64,000 nucleotides of DNA from Sycon ciliatum (GCF_964019385.1 NC_088649.1:22288435-22352434), one strand, 5' to 3'. Shown: positions 20,791 to 31,664, counted from the first letter of the stretch. A program made the numbers and translations. The notes: generated by a model from the letters alone, not told the origin.

Positions 20791-21519
20791 GAAGAAGAAG
20801 AAGAAGAAGAAGAAGAAGAAGAAGAAGAGCAATACGGGGAGGAAAAACAGTGTCAACATCTTGATCATGTTTTACATGAAGGAAGATACGTGTGTTCTTC
20901 GTGTGGACTTGTCATGGCGGTGATTTACTTCCCTGAAGATGATGTGCATAGGAGATGTAGTTTGATGAAGAAGCCTTACGCGGTACATGAGCGGTTAAGC
21001 GGTGTGGATCGTCATCTTTTGCATTTTCTTTCGAAAACTGAACTCTTATCCGATCAGCTTTGCGTACACACTCTTCGGGAGCAGATACTTGCGATGAAAA
21101 AATCCTGTTTGTACAAGAGTATAAACTATGCTATAGCATTATCCTGCATAGTATACGATACGAATGTGGATGTACTACGTAAACTGCGTTCCTACTTACC
21201 TCGTAGCAATGTATCATGGTTGAGGTTCAGTCGAATCATGAAACCTCTTCCTCAGCATTTTCCACTCCTATATGTACTGCGTCTCATGGAGTCGACCAGG
21301 ATGGTGTCTTCTTCTCAACTGTCCACGTTGCGTACGAATTTGCTGATTTTATCTCCATCTGATACATCTCTTATGATATCATTGATTGATGCCTATTGTT
21401 GGGAAACCTATTCACTTGATCACGTGATTCAGAACTTGCACACGTTTGACTCTGATCTTATTTCCATACTGTATCAGTTCACTAAAGTGGCGGTATCATG
21501 TAAGGAATCTTTAAGATGA
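20770..21519 (+). CDS. Zinc-ribbon, TFIIB-like protein, N-terminus lost at the breakpoint
   Basis: Open frame from a TAG at 20767 to the stop at 21517-21519, with no ATG before the conserved part. After the poly-Glu run comes a zinc-ribbon pattern: Cys at 20851 and His two residues later, then CSSCGLV with Cys at 20893 and 20902. About 200 mostly helical residues follow. The ribbon plus helical body resembles TFIIB-like transcription factors, which large DNA viruses also encode, but the similarity is only at motif level. The start was probably removed when the left arm was joined here. Confidence 0.5.
   Translation, partial: LAFTVDVEEEEEEEEEEEEEQYGEEKQCQHLDHVLHEGRYVCSSCGLVMAVIYFPEDDVHRRCSLMKKPYAVHERLSGVDRHLLHFLSKTELLSDQLCVHTLREQILAMKKSCLYKSINYAIALSCIVYDTNVDVLRKLRSYLPRSNVSWLRFSRIMKPLPQHFPLLYVLRLMESTRMVSSSQLSTLRTNLLILSPSDTSLMISLIDAYCWETYSLDHVIQNLHTFDSDLISILYQFTKVAVSCKESLR
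20791..20826. repeat. (GAA)n tract at the palindrome breakpoint
   Basis: Twelve GAA triplets lie exactly at the join between left arm and loop. On the plus strand they read as poly-Glu in the frame of the zinc-ribbon ORF that follows. Confidence 0.95.
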
Positions 21520-21533
21520 GATATGATTTTGGT

Positions 21534-21660
21534 GGGCATGCCGCTGATTGGACAAAATGCTTTTGGTGGGTTTGATGCTGGCTGGTCAAATGTGTTTTTG
21601 GTGGGCTCAATGCTGAGTGGTCAAATGTTTTTGGCGGGCTTGATGGTGATTGGTTGACCT
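21534..21660 (+). promoter_or_regulatory. Four tandem units with CCAAT-like motifs
   Basis: Four imperfect units of 30-37 bp (TTTTGGTGGG..TGATGCTGA.TGGTCAAATG) lie just upstream of a TATA box. Two units contain ATTGG, the reverse of CCAAT. A GCTGATTGG motif also occurs near 19757. Probably an upstream promoter array for the gene at 21765. Confidence 0.5.
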
Positions 21661-21707
21661 AGCTGACACATATTTTATCACTTCAACCCGCCTCCGTCTC
21701 TGCCTTG

Positions 21708-21715
21708 TATAAATA
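21708..21715 (+). promoter_or_regulatory. TATA box
   Basis: TATAAATA followed by CGGG, 57 nt before the first ATG (21765) and directly after the tandem CCAAT-like array. Confidence 0.65.
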
Positions 21716-21764
21716 CGGGTGGTTGTCCTGTAGTCGAGTCATTCGTTCATCGAATGCAGTGCTG

Positions 21765-22535
21765 ATGAGTTGTTCTCCCTTCGCTTCCTGGAAGATGGAT
21801 AACCTATACGAGCGGCGGGTGAGGAAGAATTCCGCTCTTCCTGCTGACCCTCCTCAAGTTGTGCTCTCTTCGAAGGCAGTACCGGCTAAGCGTCGCTATG
21901 TGTCACCTGCTCCTACCAAGCTCCACAAAGAGATTGTGGTAGATGGGTTTCAGGAGGACATGCAACTGTCCTACAAGTCATCAGGTAGATCCTTCTACAA
22001 GCCTGGTTATAAGATGTACTTCCCTTCAGGAGCTCTACCAGCCTGTGGTAGTACGGCAACAGCTCGCAAAGATGCTCAAGGACAGGTTTACATCGAACTG
22101 AATGAGTCCACTGAGTTCATCATTACGAACTTGATCAAGACTTGTCCATCGCTCCGTGACACTCTCCGAAGAGGACGTGTGGAGAAGATCAAGACCAACT
22201 TCTACCCGTCATGTTCGTCCTACGGTCAATGTCGGGTGTACATCAACGGTGAAAGCAAGCTAGTCCCGACCAGCTGGTTCGAACTGGATGTGGAACAAGA
22301 TGTTTTCATCTACCCCGGGGCAGTCTCCCTCGACATTGACGAGCAAGCGTTGAAGGTACGTCTTGCTGTTGCTCCAATCGTCTGCATCAACGTGGACCCC
22401 AGATGTTTTCATCGTTCTTTGGACGCACACATGACACTTTCTACCACGGAACTGAAACAGCTAACTGAGAGCTTCATATCATTATGCAGTGTTGCCGTCC
22501 AACATGACGATCAGCTGGTAGAGACCTTCCAATAA
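21765..22535 (+). CDS. Unknown protein spanning the loop/right-arm junction
   Basis: ATG at 21765 gives 256 residues; a second ATG at 21795 gives 246. There is no signal peptide or membrane segment. The middle and C-terminal parts look beta-rich with alternating hydrophobics (VFIYPGAVSLDI, LKVRLAVAPIVCINVD). The frame crosses 22238/22239 without disturbance, so this junction is native. I do not recognise the family; a structural or nucleic-acid-binding viral-type protein is possible but unproven. The TATA box and tandem array upstream support expression. Confidence 0.6.
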   Translation: MSCSPFASWKMDNLYERRVRKNSALPADPPQVVLSSKAVPAKRRYVSPAPTKLHKEIVVDGFQEDMQLSYKSSGRSFYKPGYKMYFPSGALPACGSTATARKDAQGQVYIELNESTEFIITNLIKTCPSLRDTLRRGRVEKIKTNFYPSCSSYGQCRVYINGESKLVPTSWFELDVEQDVFIYPGAVSLDIDEQALKVRLAVAPIVCINVDPRCFHRSLDAHMTLSTTELKQLTESFISLCSVAVQHDDQLVETFQ

Positions 22536-22595
22536 GTCTTTAATGAACTGCATTCTTTATCAGACAGTTGATCATTCATTCTTATCCTATCCTAT

Positions 22596-23129
22596 TTGAC
22601 TGTATACTACTTCCTGCTGCAATATATCATTATAGTCAAAACTTCTAGAAAACAAGTATGGGTGGTGTTGTGTCGAGTAATACATCCACGGAAGAGTGCT
22701 GTCTTGCCTCTTCTGATTCTAGCGTCCCCACTGATACTAGTAGGGTATGGGTTGCAGGATGTGAAAAGAATGGTGTTGGAAAAGATGAGCCAGGGTGATT
22801 TCATGTGCGCACCATCAAGGAATGCGTCAATCATGACAAGGTTCCATCGTGAATGTGAAGACTTCGAGACTCGTCATGCCTTTGACATGGCCCATTTATT
22901 CGTTCCAGATTCACCTTTGTTTCACGAGTGGACATCTGCTAAAAATGTTGCAATGAAAAAAATAAATAAATAAAAATAAATAAATAAAATAAATGAAAAA
23001 ATCCAAGCGCGTTTTGTACGGTCATACCTCAAAAAGAAGAAGATTAAGTTCCAGTACGAAGCTACCAAGTCCGATTTGAACAAGGCGGCGAGGCTCGAGT
23101 CTCTCAAGTGCCGGTGGCAATTCATGTTA
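22596..23129 (+). pseudogene. Small membrane protein broken by an AAAT microsatellite (right-arm copy)
   Basis: Mirror of the left-arm copy. The open frame ends in the AAAT run near 22960-23000. An ATG in another phase at 22659 opens only 46 codons. Confidence 0.45.
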
Positions 23130-23378
23130 TTATTATTTTATTTATTTTACTAAGGTGTTTCCCACAGACCATGTGTTTGGTTACGCTGCACAAGCAGTGC
23201 ATTACTTTATCCCTTCCACTAATTGCTATCGGTCAATCAGCATACTCTCACCACCTCACATCCAATCAGCATACTCCACGTCACACTAACGCTACACAAA
23301 CTTGTCTCATATATGCGAAAAAATAGTATTGGATCATAGCAACATCCTCCTGGATAATGAACAAAATAATGATTAAAA

Positions 23379-24466
23379 CACAATAACCGACAACAACCGA
23401 CAACAACCAACAACAACCAACAACAACACCCAACAACCGACAACAACCGACAACAACCAACAACAGCCAACAACAGCCAACAACAACCAACAACAGCCAA
23501 CAACAACCAACAACAACCAACAACAACCGACAACAACTGACAACAACATCCAACAACCAACAACAACCGATAACAACCAACTACAGCCAACAACAACCAA
23601 CAACAACAACCAACAACCGACAACGGCCGACAACAACAACCAACAACAACCAACAACAGCCAACAACAACCAACAACAGCCAACAACAACGGACAACAAC
23701 GGACAACAACCAACAACAACCAACAACAACCAACACCAACCAACAACAACACCCAACAAGCGACAACAACACCCAACAACCGACAGCAATCGGCAACAAC
23801 AACCAACAACAGCAAACGACAACCGGCAACAACCGACAACAATACCAAACAACACCCAACAACAACCAACAACAGCCAACAATAAACAACAACAACCGAC
23901 AACAGCCGAAAACAACCGACAACAACCAACACCAACCAACAACAACCAACTACAACCAACAACTAGCAACCGACAACAACCGACAACAACATCCAACAAC
24001 AACCAACAACAGTCAACAACAACAGCCAACAACAACTAGCAACAGCCGACAACAACGGACAACAACCGACAACAACCAACAACAACCAACAACAACCAAC
24101 ACCAACCAACAAGAACACCCAACAACCGACAACAACCGACAACAACCGACAACAACAACAACCAACAACAACCAACAATAACCAGCAACAACCGACAACA
24201 ACATCCAACAGGCAACAACAACCGACAACAACACACAACAACAACCAACAACAACCAATAACAACATCAACAACGACGACGATAACGACGACAACAACCG
24301 ACAACAACATCAACAACAACCAACAACAACCAACAACAAACGACGACAACAACCGGCAACAACCGACAGCAACAACCAATAACAACATCAACAACGACGA
24401 CGATAACGACGACAACAACCGACTACAACATCAGCAACGACGACGATAACGACGACAACCACAACA
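23379..24466. repeat. CAACAAC-type minisatellite (right arm)
   Basis: Mirror of 18563-19650, A/C-rich on the plus strand. The arms keep the same repeat layout and produce the same set of spurious reading frames, which is unusual for a tandem array and again points to recent origin. Confidence 0.95.
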
Positions 24467-24563
24467 GTGTCCGGTAATGTGTGGTAGAGAATGGCAGTCA
24501 GCCAGACTGATTACAGTTGAACATGTATAATAATAATAATAACACATTTCGCGTAGTTGAGCA

Positions 24564-24809
24564 CTAAATAAAGAAATTCAGTTTTTTCCCCACTTCTGTC
24601 TTGTGAGCATCATCAGCAAGGTGTAGTAGCTGCTGATACTGATTTGTCCTCGAGTGTCGAGCTGCACAGTTTCTTCCAGTCTGTCTTGTCCTCTGCATGG
24701 TCTTCATGGGCACACCCAGCTTATTCAACTGAGCGACCAGACTTGTAGCTAGTGTCAACCTTGGCCACCCACGAGGTGCTTTGTTGTCCTTGTCCAAATA
24801 GCCGCTCAT
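24564..24809 (-). CDS. Hypothetical 81-residue protein (right-arm copy)
   Basis: Mirror of 18220-18465 with the same translation. An AATAAA on the opposite strand overlaps its end. Confidence 0.3.
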   Translation of the reverse strand: MSGYLDKDNKAPRGWPRLTLATSLVAQLNKLGVPMKTMQRTRQTGRNCAARHSRTNQYQQLLHLADDAHKTEVGKKLNFFI

Positions 24810-24895
24810 GGCTACTTAGGGTGGCGTGTCCGTGTCCATCTGTAGCACATGACTGGTCATTCGTAGTCGCCTACACGCAGCGGTGTCATGTATTA

Positions 24896-25948
24896 CTACA
24901 AGAACTCAACCAAGTCCTCAGCAGTCATGGAGTAGCGGCAGGTTGGGCAAGTTGGGCTGGAGGCAGAACTGATCCACTCCTTGATACAGTGGAAGTGAAA
25001 TTCATGACCACACTCCAACTTGGATAGAGGACGGTTCAGGGTATCCTGACAAATCACACAAATGGGCTCATGACTTATTGCTGACGAGTCTACCTTAGTA
25101 GGCACTACATTGATGTGCTGCAGCTCCATGGGGTGTATTGCCTGGTCTTGATGGTGGTCACCGTAATACACCCCGTTGAGGTACCACTGATAGATACCCT
25201 CCTCCTCCTGAGAGATGAAAGCAGGCCCATCTTCCCTATGCCGAAGGTTGTATCGGTACCACTCCCGTACACGGTTGTTACCTTCCCTGCGTATCACGGC
25301 TGGCGAATTCTCCCTGTGGAGCCGGTCGTGATAATACCACTGGATGGTGATACCATCATCACTCCGAGTGATCCTGGCTGGTCCGTCTACTCTGTGTAGA
25401 CGCCCTTGGACATACCAGGCTTCCAGCAAATAGGCGCCATCAAATCTCTCCGTCAGAGCAGGGCCGTCGCCGATCCTTTGTCTGACGCCATTCCAATACC
25501 ACTCTTCGCGGTGTCGGTAGAACCCCTCAGAGTCTTCACCAAGGTCTGAAAATGTTTCCACTGCAGGGCCATCATACCTGTGGAGTCTTCCGTGGTGATA
25601 CCACCGTAGAATACCGCATGTGGCGTCATAATAACTGACTGCAGGACCGCCGGCTCTATGACGGGCGCCGTTGAGGTAGTACTCTATGCTACCCCGTCCT
25701 ATCCAAGCCGGTTCATTAACGCGATGAAGGCGACCTCCATAGCACCAGGCGGACACTCCCCTACTATCAACAAGAGCTGGTCCGTCCTCCCGATGGAGTC
25801 TACCATCGACGTGCCAAATTTCTTGCTGCGCGTTTTGATCTGCCAACTCCACAACTGTTCTTATTGGCGTCCGCCTTTCTATTAGTAAAGGACCCGTGGT
25901 GAGAGACCACGACCGGTCGTCCAAGTCTACACCGAATGTATCAGCCAT
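24896..25948 (-). CDS. RLHREDGPA-repeat protein with C-terminal RING-H2 finger (right-arm copy)
   Basis: Identical translation to the left-arm copy at 17081-18133: 350 codons, ATG at 25948, stop at 24896, same repeats and RING residues. Complete identity of both copies in a 1,053-bp gene argues for very recent formation of the palindrome, gene conversion between arms, or duplicate assembly of one sequence. Confidence 0.85.
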   Translation of the reverse strand: MADTFGVDLDDRSWSLTTGPLLIERRTPIRTVVELADQNAQQEIWHVDGRLHREDGPALVDSRGVSAWCYGGRLHRVNEPAWIGRGSIEYYLNGARHRAGGPAVSYYDATCGILRWYHHGRLHRYDGPAVETFSDLGEDSEGFYRHREEWYWNGVRQRIGDGPALTERFDGAYLLEAWYVQGRLHRVDGPARITRSDDGITIQWYYHDRLHRENSPAVIRREGNNRVREWYRYNLRHREDGPAFISQEEEGIYQWYLNGVYYGDHHQDQAIHPMELQHINVVPTKVDSSAISHEPICVICQDTLNRPLSKLECGHEFHFHCIKEWISSASSPTCPTCRYSMTAEDLVEFL

Positions 25949-26223
25949 ATCTATTTACTGAGAATAATGTAACAACTCCTCCACAAACGCTTCTACAACT
26001 GACGTCTTCTTCATCCTGGTTTTTTCCTCTTGGTGGTTTTGGATAAGAGTTGAAAAGTCCAAAAGGTCAACTGATGACCTTTGCGTTACTTGGTATGATT
26101 GGGTTTTAGCGGATGATGTCGGTATGCAGCTGGGGAGCGAATTTGACAGGAAGAAGGTAAAGGTCTTGCTTTGCGGTTCACACCTTCACTTCAGTATCAT
26201 TATCCTGAAAACAGTCTGTAGAA

Positions 26224-26566
26224 ATGACGTTCACGTGTCACTGTGGCGTCCGCCTTACAGGGGTAGTACCCCTGTTTCAACACCTGAGGCGGTGCGTCAA
26301 GCGCCGCCTCTTTCTTATAATATATTGCGACAAATGGTAAGTGTGCAGTGCTCCTAGCTCTCTCCCCCAACAAAAGAGCTCTATGACACTGTGCTTTCTG
26401 CGGTTTCTTTCGTTTTTACAGTGGAGAAAGGCTGGTGGGAGGCCAGGCCGTGGCCGCGCACCTGGCGGGTGCGACCCATCGGGCCCGTTACTGGGAGGGC
26501 CGGCAAGTCGGGCTGCTGTTGCAGTCCGACTACCGGGATGCCATGGAGCGTATCCGGACCCTGTAA
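26224..26566 (+). CDS. Spliced small zinc-finger protein (right-arm copy)
   Basis: Mirror of 16463-16805: exon 1 at 26224-26336, donor GTAAGTGTG, acceptor TTTTTACAG, exon 2 at 26422 to the TAA at 26564-26566. The visible substitution in exon 1 relative to the left copy is synonymous. Two paired Cys/His clusters are present as described for the left copy. Confidence 0.6.
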
Positions 26567-27007
26567 GTAAGCACTGCTCTGTCTACATGTATACTTATCC
26601 TCCTCGTTATAGCGATACTTACTTGTTTCGTATCCTCTTGTCTTACCCTGCTTCCGTATTCGTGACACTAATAGTGTTTGTGTGCGCTCATGCTTGGTTT
26701 TACAGATGATGATGACGTATGTATGAAGGTCTGGAGCTAGCTGCCGTCTTCGGGATGTGCCATTTGTTTTCAAAATTATTTGTAAGTACTTGTAACAGGC
26801 GTAGTGTAGTAACTGTGTATGCAGTGTAGTAACAGTGTGTGGTGTTTTGTGATGGTCCTGAGCGGTCGTAATGTGTTTTGTGATGGTCCTGAGCAGTCGT
26901 AATGTGTTGGGCTACTGAAGTACACTGCATGAAGGGGTATGCGTGGGTGCTTCGACATATTCTCGTGCTTCCTAAACCCTAGATACGTGTATAGCACTAT
27001 AACCTAG

Positions 27008-27047
<40 letters not shown>

Positions 27048-28043
27048 GCGCATGCATGCGTGTGCGTGCATTGTGTTCTCTTCTACAGACTCATCCAAGT
27101 CTATTTAAATAAAAGTGCATTATAGTAAACAGTATTGTGTTTTGTTACAGTGAATATGTGGGGAATGGTGGATATGCCTTAGTGTGACTGGATACGTGCG
27201 GGTTGTGACTCTTTGCTGGTCACTCTGGATTCTCCAGTATAGATTCGGTGCAGTGCAGAGGGGATTTGCGGTGCGTAGCAACACTGCTTCACTGTGACAC
27301 CCCTTCAATAATTGTTTTGATGCATGATACTCCGGGCGTAGCCGGTTGATTCTTACTGTATCCCGATCAAAATAGAAATATGCATCTAATGCACCTGCAT
27401 GGATAGTAGGCATTTCCCAATTCGGCCGGCCGAAAAATTCGCAGAAAAAAGTGGTTTTGAAGAAATCACCCATCTTTTCGCCGAATTTTCACATTTCGCT
27501 TGTTGAATTCGCCGAAAATCGATGTTTCAGTGCTTCAACAGACTGTGTGTAAATGTACATGACGTAATGGGAACAGTGACTTCAAGTACTACGTTGAGTC
27601 GAATTCTGATCTTGGGGCTCATAATATGGCCGAATTTGAACATTCTCTGAAACCGATCGAAAAGCCGATTAGGCATGCTCTGTATGGGCAACTTGTCAAT
27701 CAGTGCACATCTACGATGTGCGAATAAAACGAATGCACGGAACGTGAACTTGTTTGCTGCAAATCTACGAAGGGATTAGTATATTGACACGTGTACTAGT
27801 ACACCTTGCGTTGCACTGCGTCTTTCCCACACGCATAGGACCACTGAAGGTCACACGCTTCGCGTGCGTATGCACACATGCGCAATATGTCATTCACTGC
27901 ATGCAATGCACATCTTCGATGTGCAAATCAGGGGATAGTACGTATTTTACTACTCCCCGGTGCGAATGCACCGAACGTGCACAAGTGCACGTTCGCCATC
28001 TTTGGCGAAAAGAACCTTAAGAATGACATTTATGGCATGCCAG

Positions 28044-28132
28044 GGGTCAAAGGTCAAACTCTGGGGGGTCCCGGGGCCAGACCCAGCACGACCGACACAG
28101 TGTGCCTTATTTGGCCCAAAGGTCAAAGGTCA
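28044..28132. promoter_or_regulatory. Mirrored DR1-type sites near the right terminus
   Basis: Inverted copies of the two sites at 14888-14976, now read as AGGTCAAAGGTCA-type repeats on the plus strand. Confidence 0.4.
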
Positions 28133-28167
28133 AAAAGTGGCCCAGAACCTGCCCCGCACTAACTACT

Positions 28168-28173
28168 GCCGTG
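28168..28173. other. Right 6-bp target-site duplication
   Basis: GCCGTG immediately after the inverted terminus, followed by CACAGGCTTTTGTGATCTCG, which continues the interrupted gene's 3' end as in the paralogue near 52610. Confidence 0.85.
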
Positions 28174-28880
28174 CACAGGCTTTTGTGATCTCGTGTACTA
28201 AAAATTTAAGCATTCATCTTTAGACACTGAGTATTATATAAGAGGAAGATTTATCCTAACGCTGAAACCGTTAAGCACTTTGTTCTTAGATTGTAAGCCC
28301 AGTTGTTAATACTGTAAGCATTATAGTGTTTTCTATTGTCGTCTAGTACATTTGCCCTGTTTTGATAGTTTGATTTTCCTTCAGAGTTACCTGTTTTGCG
28401 CCGTTGCTATAGTTGCAAATAGGCTACTTTAAATACGTTATATCGTTTTCATATCACCCATGTCTGTATATTTAATCTATGCTATTTTCAAAACGAGTGT
28501 TTCCCCATCTATTTTTTCTTTCAGCCCGAGCGATACATTAAAGCCATGCGAGAATGCCAATACACCATTACAGCAAACCCGGATTTTAGTGGCATTACAC
28601 TTTAGTTTATAGTCGCACATGCAGGAACCGCTAATCCTTCTTGCATACACATGTAGATGTACATGTGTACGAACCCAGTTATGATCCAACAAGTGGGGAA
28701 CTGATTGCTGACTAGCAGAGGATATCATATCGAATAATTTCTGGCTTTCCGTCAAGCAATGTGAAAGTGTCATCATATTTATAGCCGATCAGGATACGTT
28801 TTGCAGTGGGTGCACCTGTCGGTAGCAGACGAAAACGGTTCTTTGAACTGACTTGATCAGAAGATCCCAGCCTGTATTAT
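28174..28880 (+). repeat. 3' flank module of copy 3
   Basis: Continues the interrupted gene's 3' end (AGGCTTTTGTGATCTCGTG). It is homologous to 52610-53330 and 10310-10490. No gene. Confidence 0.65.
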
Positions 28881-30843
28881 CTAGCATTCATTTGCTCTTA
28901 TTTCGCTTCCCCTGAGTTGACAATATAGGATAGGAGTGTGACAAAAGAGGCTTCACTCTGGAGAAATTGCTGACAATCTGCCCGTGTTCACGGGGTACTG
29001 CAAGACTTAATTCAACTGCGCCACGTTCCTTCTCAATGCCTTAGGATACCGCACGTTTCTCAATGTGATTTTTACTGATTTCCTTAATTAAATAATACGT
29101 TTAATTGTGGCATAATAAGTTGCTGTGCGTTGATGTGATTCATTCAGCCTGCTTCTTTGTGTATTTGTTCTCTAACCTAAGATAATTATGATACACACAC
29201 CCCGCAAATCACGATTAAGCATAGAATGAATCTGATTATAAAACACGCATGCACACTTCCTGTTCCAGTGCATGTTTTTGCATGGTAATTACAGACTCTT
29301 GTACAAACACGTTAGGGACACGCACATCCAACATTGTCGCCGCATAGCAACCTCTTTTGCGACCGACCTGTGCTCCCTACCAGAGAGCAGATGCGCATCT
29401 GTAATTCAGATGTTCAACAATGTCGCTAGAGGGTTACTCGTATGCGAGCACGAATACGTGGTCGTCTTCGGCACTTGGAGCAACTTCCTGAACGAGCGTG
29501 GGTCAGTTCATTCGATATGGCTCGCAAGTCCTTTCTTTTTGATTTCGCATTAATACTTGACGGCAGTCGTGGAGATTTATTCAGAAAGATCATGTTCTGA
29601 TAAGGGGGGTGATGTCCAAAACCTTCCTGTTGATTTTTTCTCCTTTGGCAAACGGCGTAAAGATCATGAATGAGGAGGACAGTACTGTTAGGTTCTTACT
29701 TCACTTAGTAATATATGATGAGGAATTTACGGGATGTGCATGATTTGGTGACGTTCTCTGGGCTTATTTTAGACAGGCCTAGCCTAGCTAAATGCACCGA
29801 ACTGGTTCGATTCGCTCTACAACACGCTCTAGACAAGATCCGAACTCCTATTAGGATGCATCACCCTATCAATGCGGAGAAAGTACTAGCGAGAATCGTC
29901 TATGCACACTATTGACGTGCATTGAATTCTTTCTCTTACCAGGGGTGGACTACTTGCTAAAACTGAAATGCGATGAACTTATATTTGCCGCGAAACAAAT
30001 AGCTATCACTCATTCCGTTTTCATTCACGAGTTGCTAACACTGCTAACTGTAATACTTATTCCCATAAATGGACATGGCGTACCGGTATGTGGATTATTA
30101 ATATACGGCTTTTACCATCCACCACCGGTTAAGGTCTAGTATGGAACGTGCGGCAAAGGATAACGGTGGGTGAAAACGAAGTGCAGTACACTGTATAGTA
30201 ATTTTAGAACATTCTTTTTTTTGTGCCTCATGATGACCTAGATAGGCGTGTTATGCTCAGGCACGACATAATTCTGATCGTGTCAGCCGAACGCTTGAAC
30301 TCGCTCTGCAGCTACGGATCCATAGCCGTGCCGGAGTATTGTGGGCACATGCAAAAAGGACCTCATTCGGACTCCGCAAGTGAATATATCATCTGGCCAT
30401 AATGCCAGACACCTGCAGTTTAGCCCTTACACGCATTTTTCAACCAGTGTAAGACATCACGATTACAGTAAACAGCAACACCTTTGAAACTTCGACATTC
30501 GCACCTTGGTGCCCAGATTTACGGAGTGACAACCCTCATCAATCATCTTTTTCTTGTGCATCCATCTCTCCTTTTCCCATATTTATCTACCTCCCTCTCT
30601 AGCTGCATTATTTGTGATGCTTGGAGAAAGACTCTATTGGGAAGCGCCTCGCCAACAACATGAGCACATCACCCTTACTCCCCTTTGTTGAAGCATTCGT
30701 TCAGTCACTTCAACAACATTTGAGGGCATCGGAATAATTTAAGGCAATCGGTTTCTACGCAGAGGTAGCATCCAGATCCTGCATGCTAAGCATGCAAAGA
30801 GATATACATGGTTTTTATTGGAATTGACATTCTTCCTCAGTGA
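28881..30843 (+). repeat. Spacer module of copy 3
   Basis: Closely matches 53335-56063 except for a transposon there (53505-54226). Two small frames are shared with the paralogue: 29272-29553 (near 54440-54691) and 29715-29915 (near 54888-55088, 66 codons). Four nucleotide differences in the second are all amino-acid changing, so I see no purifying selection and do not call genes. Confidence 0.55.
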
Positions 30844-31444
30844 GCCCTTTCCCAAAGATGCTCGCCAATTTTTTCGCAACTTTTTGTGGTTTAGGAAGAA
30901 ATCGCAAACTTCGCAACTTTCTTCATTTTCGCGCTACCATTTCGCAACTTTTCCGCAATCTTGGCGCAATTGGCGCCATGGTATGGGGTCAAACGGTCAA
31001 GTCAACGACTCACCGACTACATGTCGGCCAAATGCAAACTCGTACTCGCTCATTTCTCGCCTGCCTTCAGACTGATTTCAGAGCAACAGTAGATCAACGG
31101 TAGTTGTGATAATGTGCACTGAGGTCATAGTTCCCTTTTCCTTGCACTGGAATGATGTACATGGAAGATGAATGCAACAGGATACTGGCACTGTGTTAAG
31201 TGGTGGTTGATCGCAGGAGGGGGTGTAGATCTACGAATTTGCTGTCCATGCACCGTAAGTTCTGCTTTTTCTACTCCCTTTTGGGTAGTTTTTTGCACTA
31301 GAACTCTCCAATTCTAGATTTCGATATTAGCAGCTTTGGAGCTTTTTCTGAAAATGTGGATGCAATTTCAGTAACTAGCACTTGGTTTGGCACGGTTGCG
31401 AAAAGCATAAATTCCGAAAAATTATGGCATCTTTGGGAGAGGGC
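30844..31444. mobile_element. TA-flanked MITE, copy in unit 3
   Basis: Terminal inverted repeats GCCCTTTCCCAAAGATGC (left) and a diverged inverse (right, ending GGGC before TA). About 600 bp, with several TTTCGCAACTTT repeats inside. No transposase. A paralogous copy at 56064-56670 has cleaner ends, so insertion predates the duplication. Confidence 0.65.
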
Positions 31445-31664
31445 TACCCTCAGTCCATAAATTATACCGTTTTTGTTGAATAGAGAAAAAAGGAGAAAAC
31501 ACTTATGTTACAATAACATAGCAATATTATCGTGAGTGATATGTATCAGGATACTATACGACAGTAGGGCAACACCTATGTGTGACTATGATTAGTATAA
31601 TATGAGCCCGAGCGCGCTAAAACATGACCACAGCTTTTTTTGAAAAAGTCGTGATAATCGCGAT

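Larger units (their letters stand above)
22239..28167. repeat. Right arm of giant palindrome
   Basis: Mirror of 14853-20790. Its junction with the loop lies inside an intact reading frame (21765-22535), whereas the left arm's junction breaks frames, so this arm appears to be the original one. Confidence 0.95.
14847..28173. mobile_element. Polinton/Maverick-like element with giant inverted arms
   Basis: The element (14853-28167, 13,315 bp) is bounded by a 6-bp target duplication GCCGTG (14847-14852 and 28168-28173). The uninterrupted target is visible in the paralogue at 52600-52620. Ends are AGTAGTTAGTGCGGGG and its inverse. A 6-bp duplication and AG...CT termini are hallmarks of Polinton/Maverick elements. 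Almost the whole element is a palindrome: left arm 14853-20790, right arm 22239-28167, unique loop 20791-22238. The arms differ at only a few positions I could find. I see no protein-primed DNA polymerase, retroviral-type integrase, protease, packaging ATPase or capsid gene, so it is probably defective and mobilised in trans if at all. Confidence 0.8.

Noticed and set aside
14853..28167. Canonical Polinton genes (polymerase B, integrase, protease, ATPase, capsids)
   Set aside because: Looked for characteristic motifs in the open frames on both strands and found none; the element assignment rests on termini, target duplication and cargo style only.
29272..29915. Two small frames shared with 54440-54691 and 54888-55088
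   Set aside because: The spacer itself is about equally conserved; in the second frame all four differences change the amino acid, and older copies of the module do not keep the frames.
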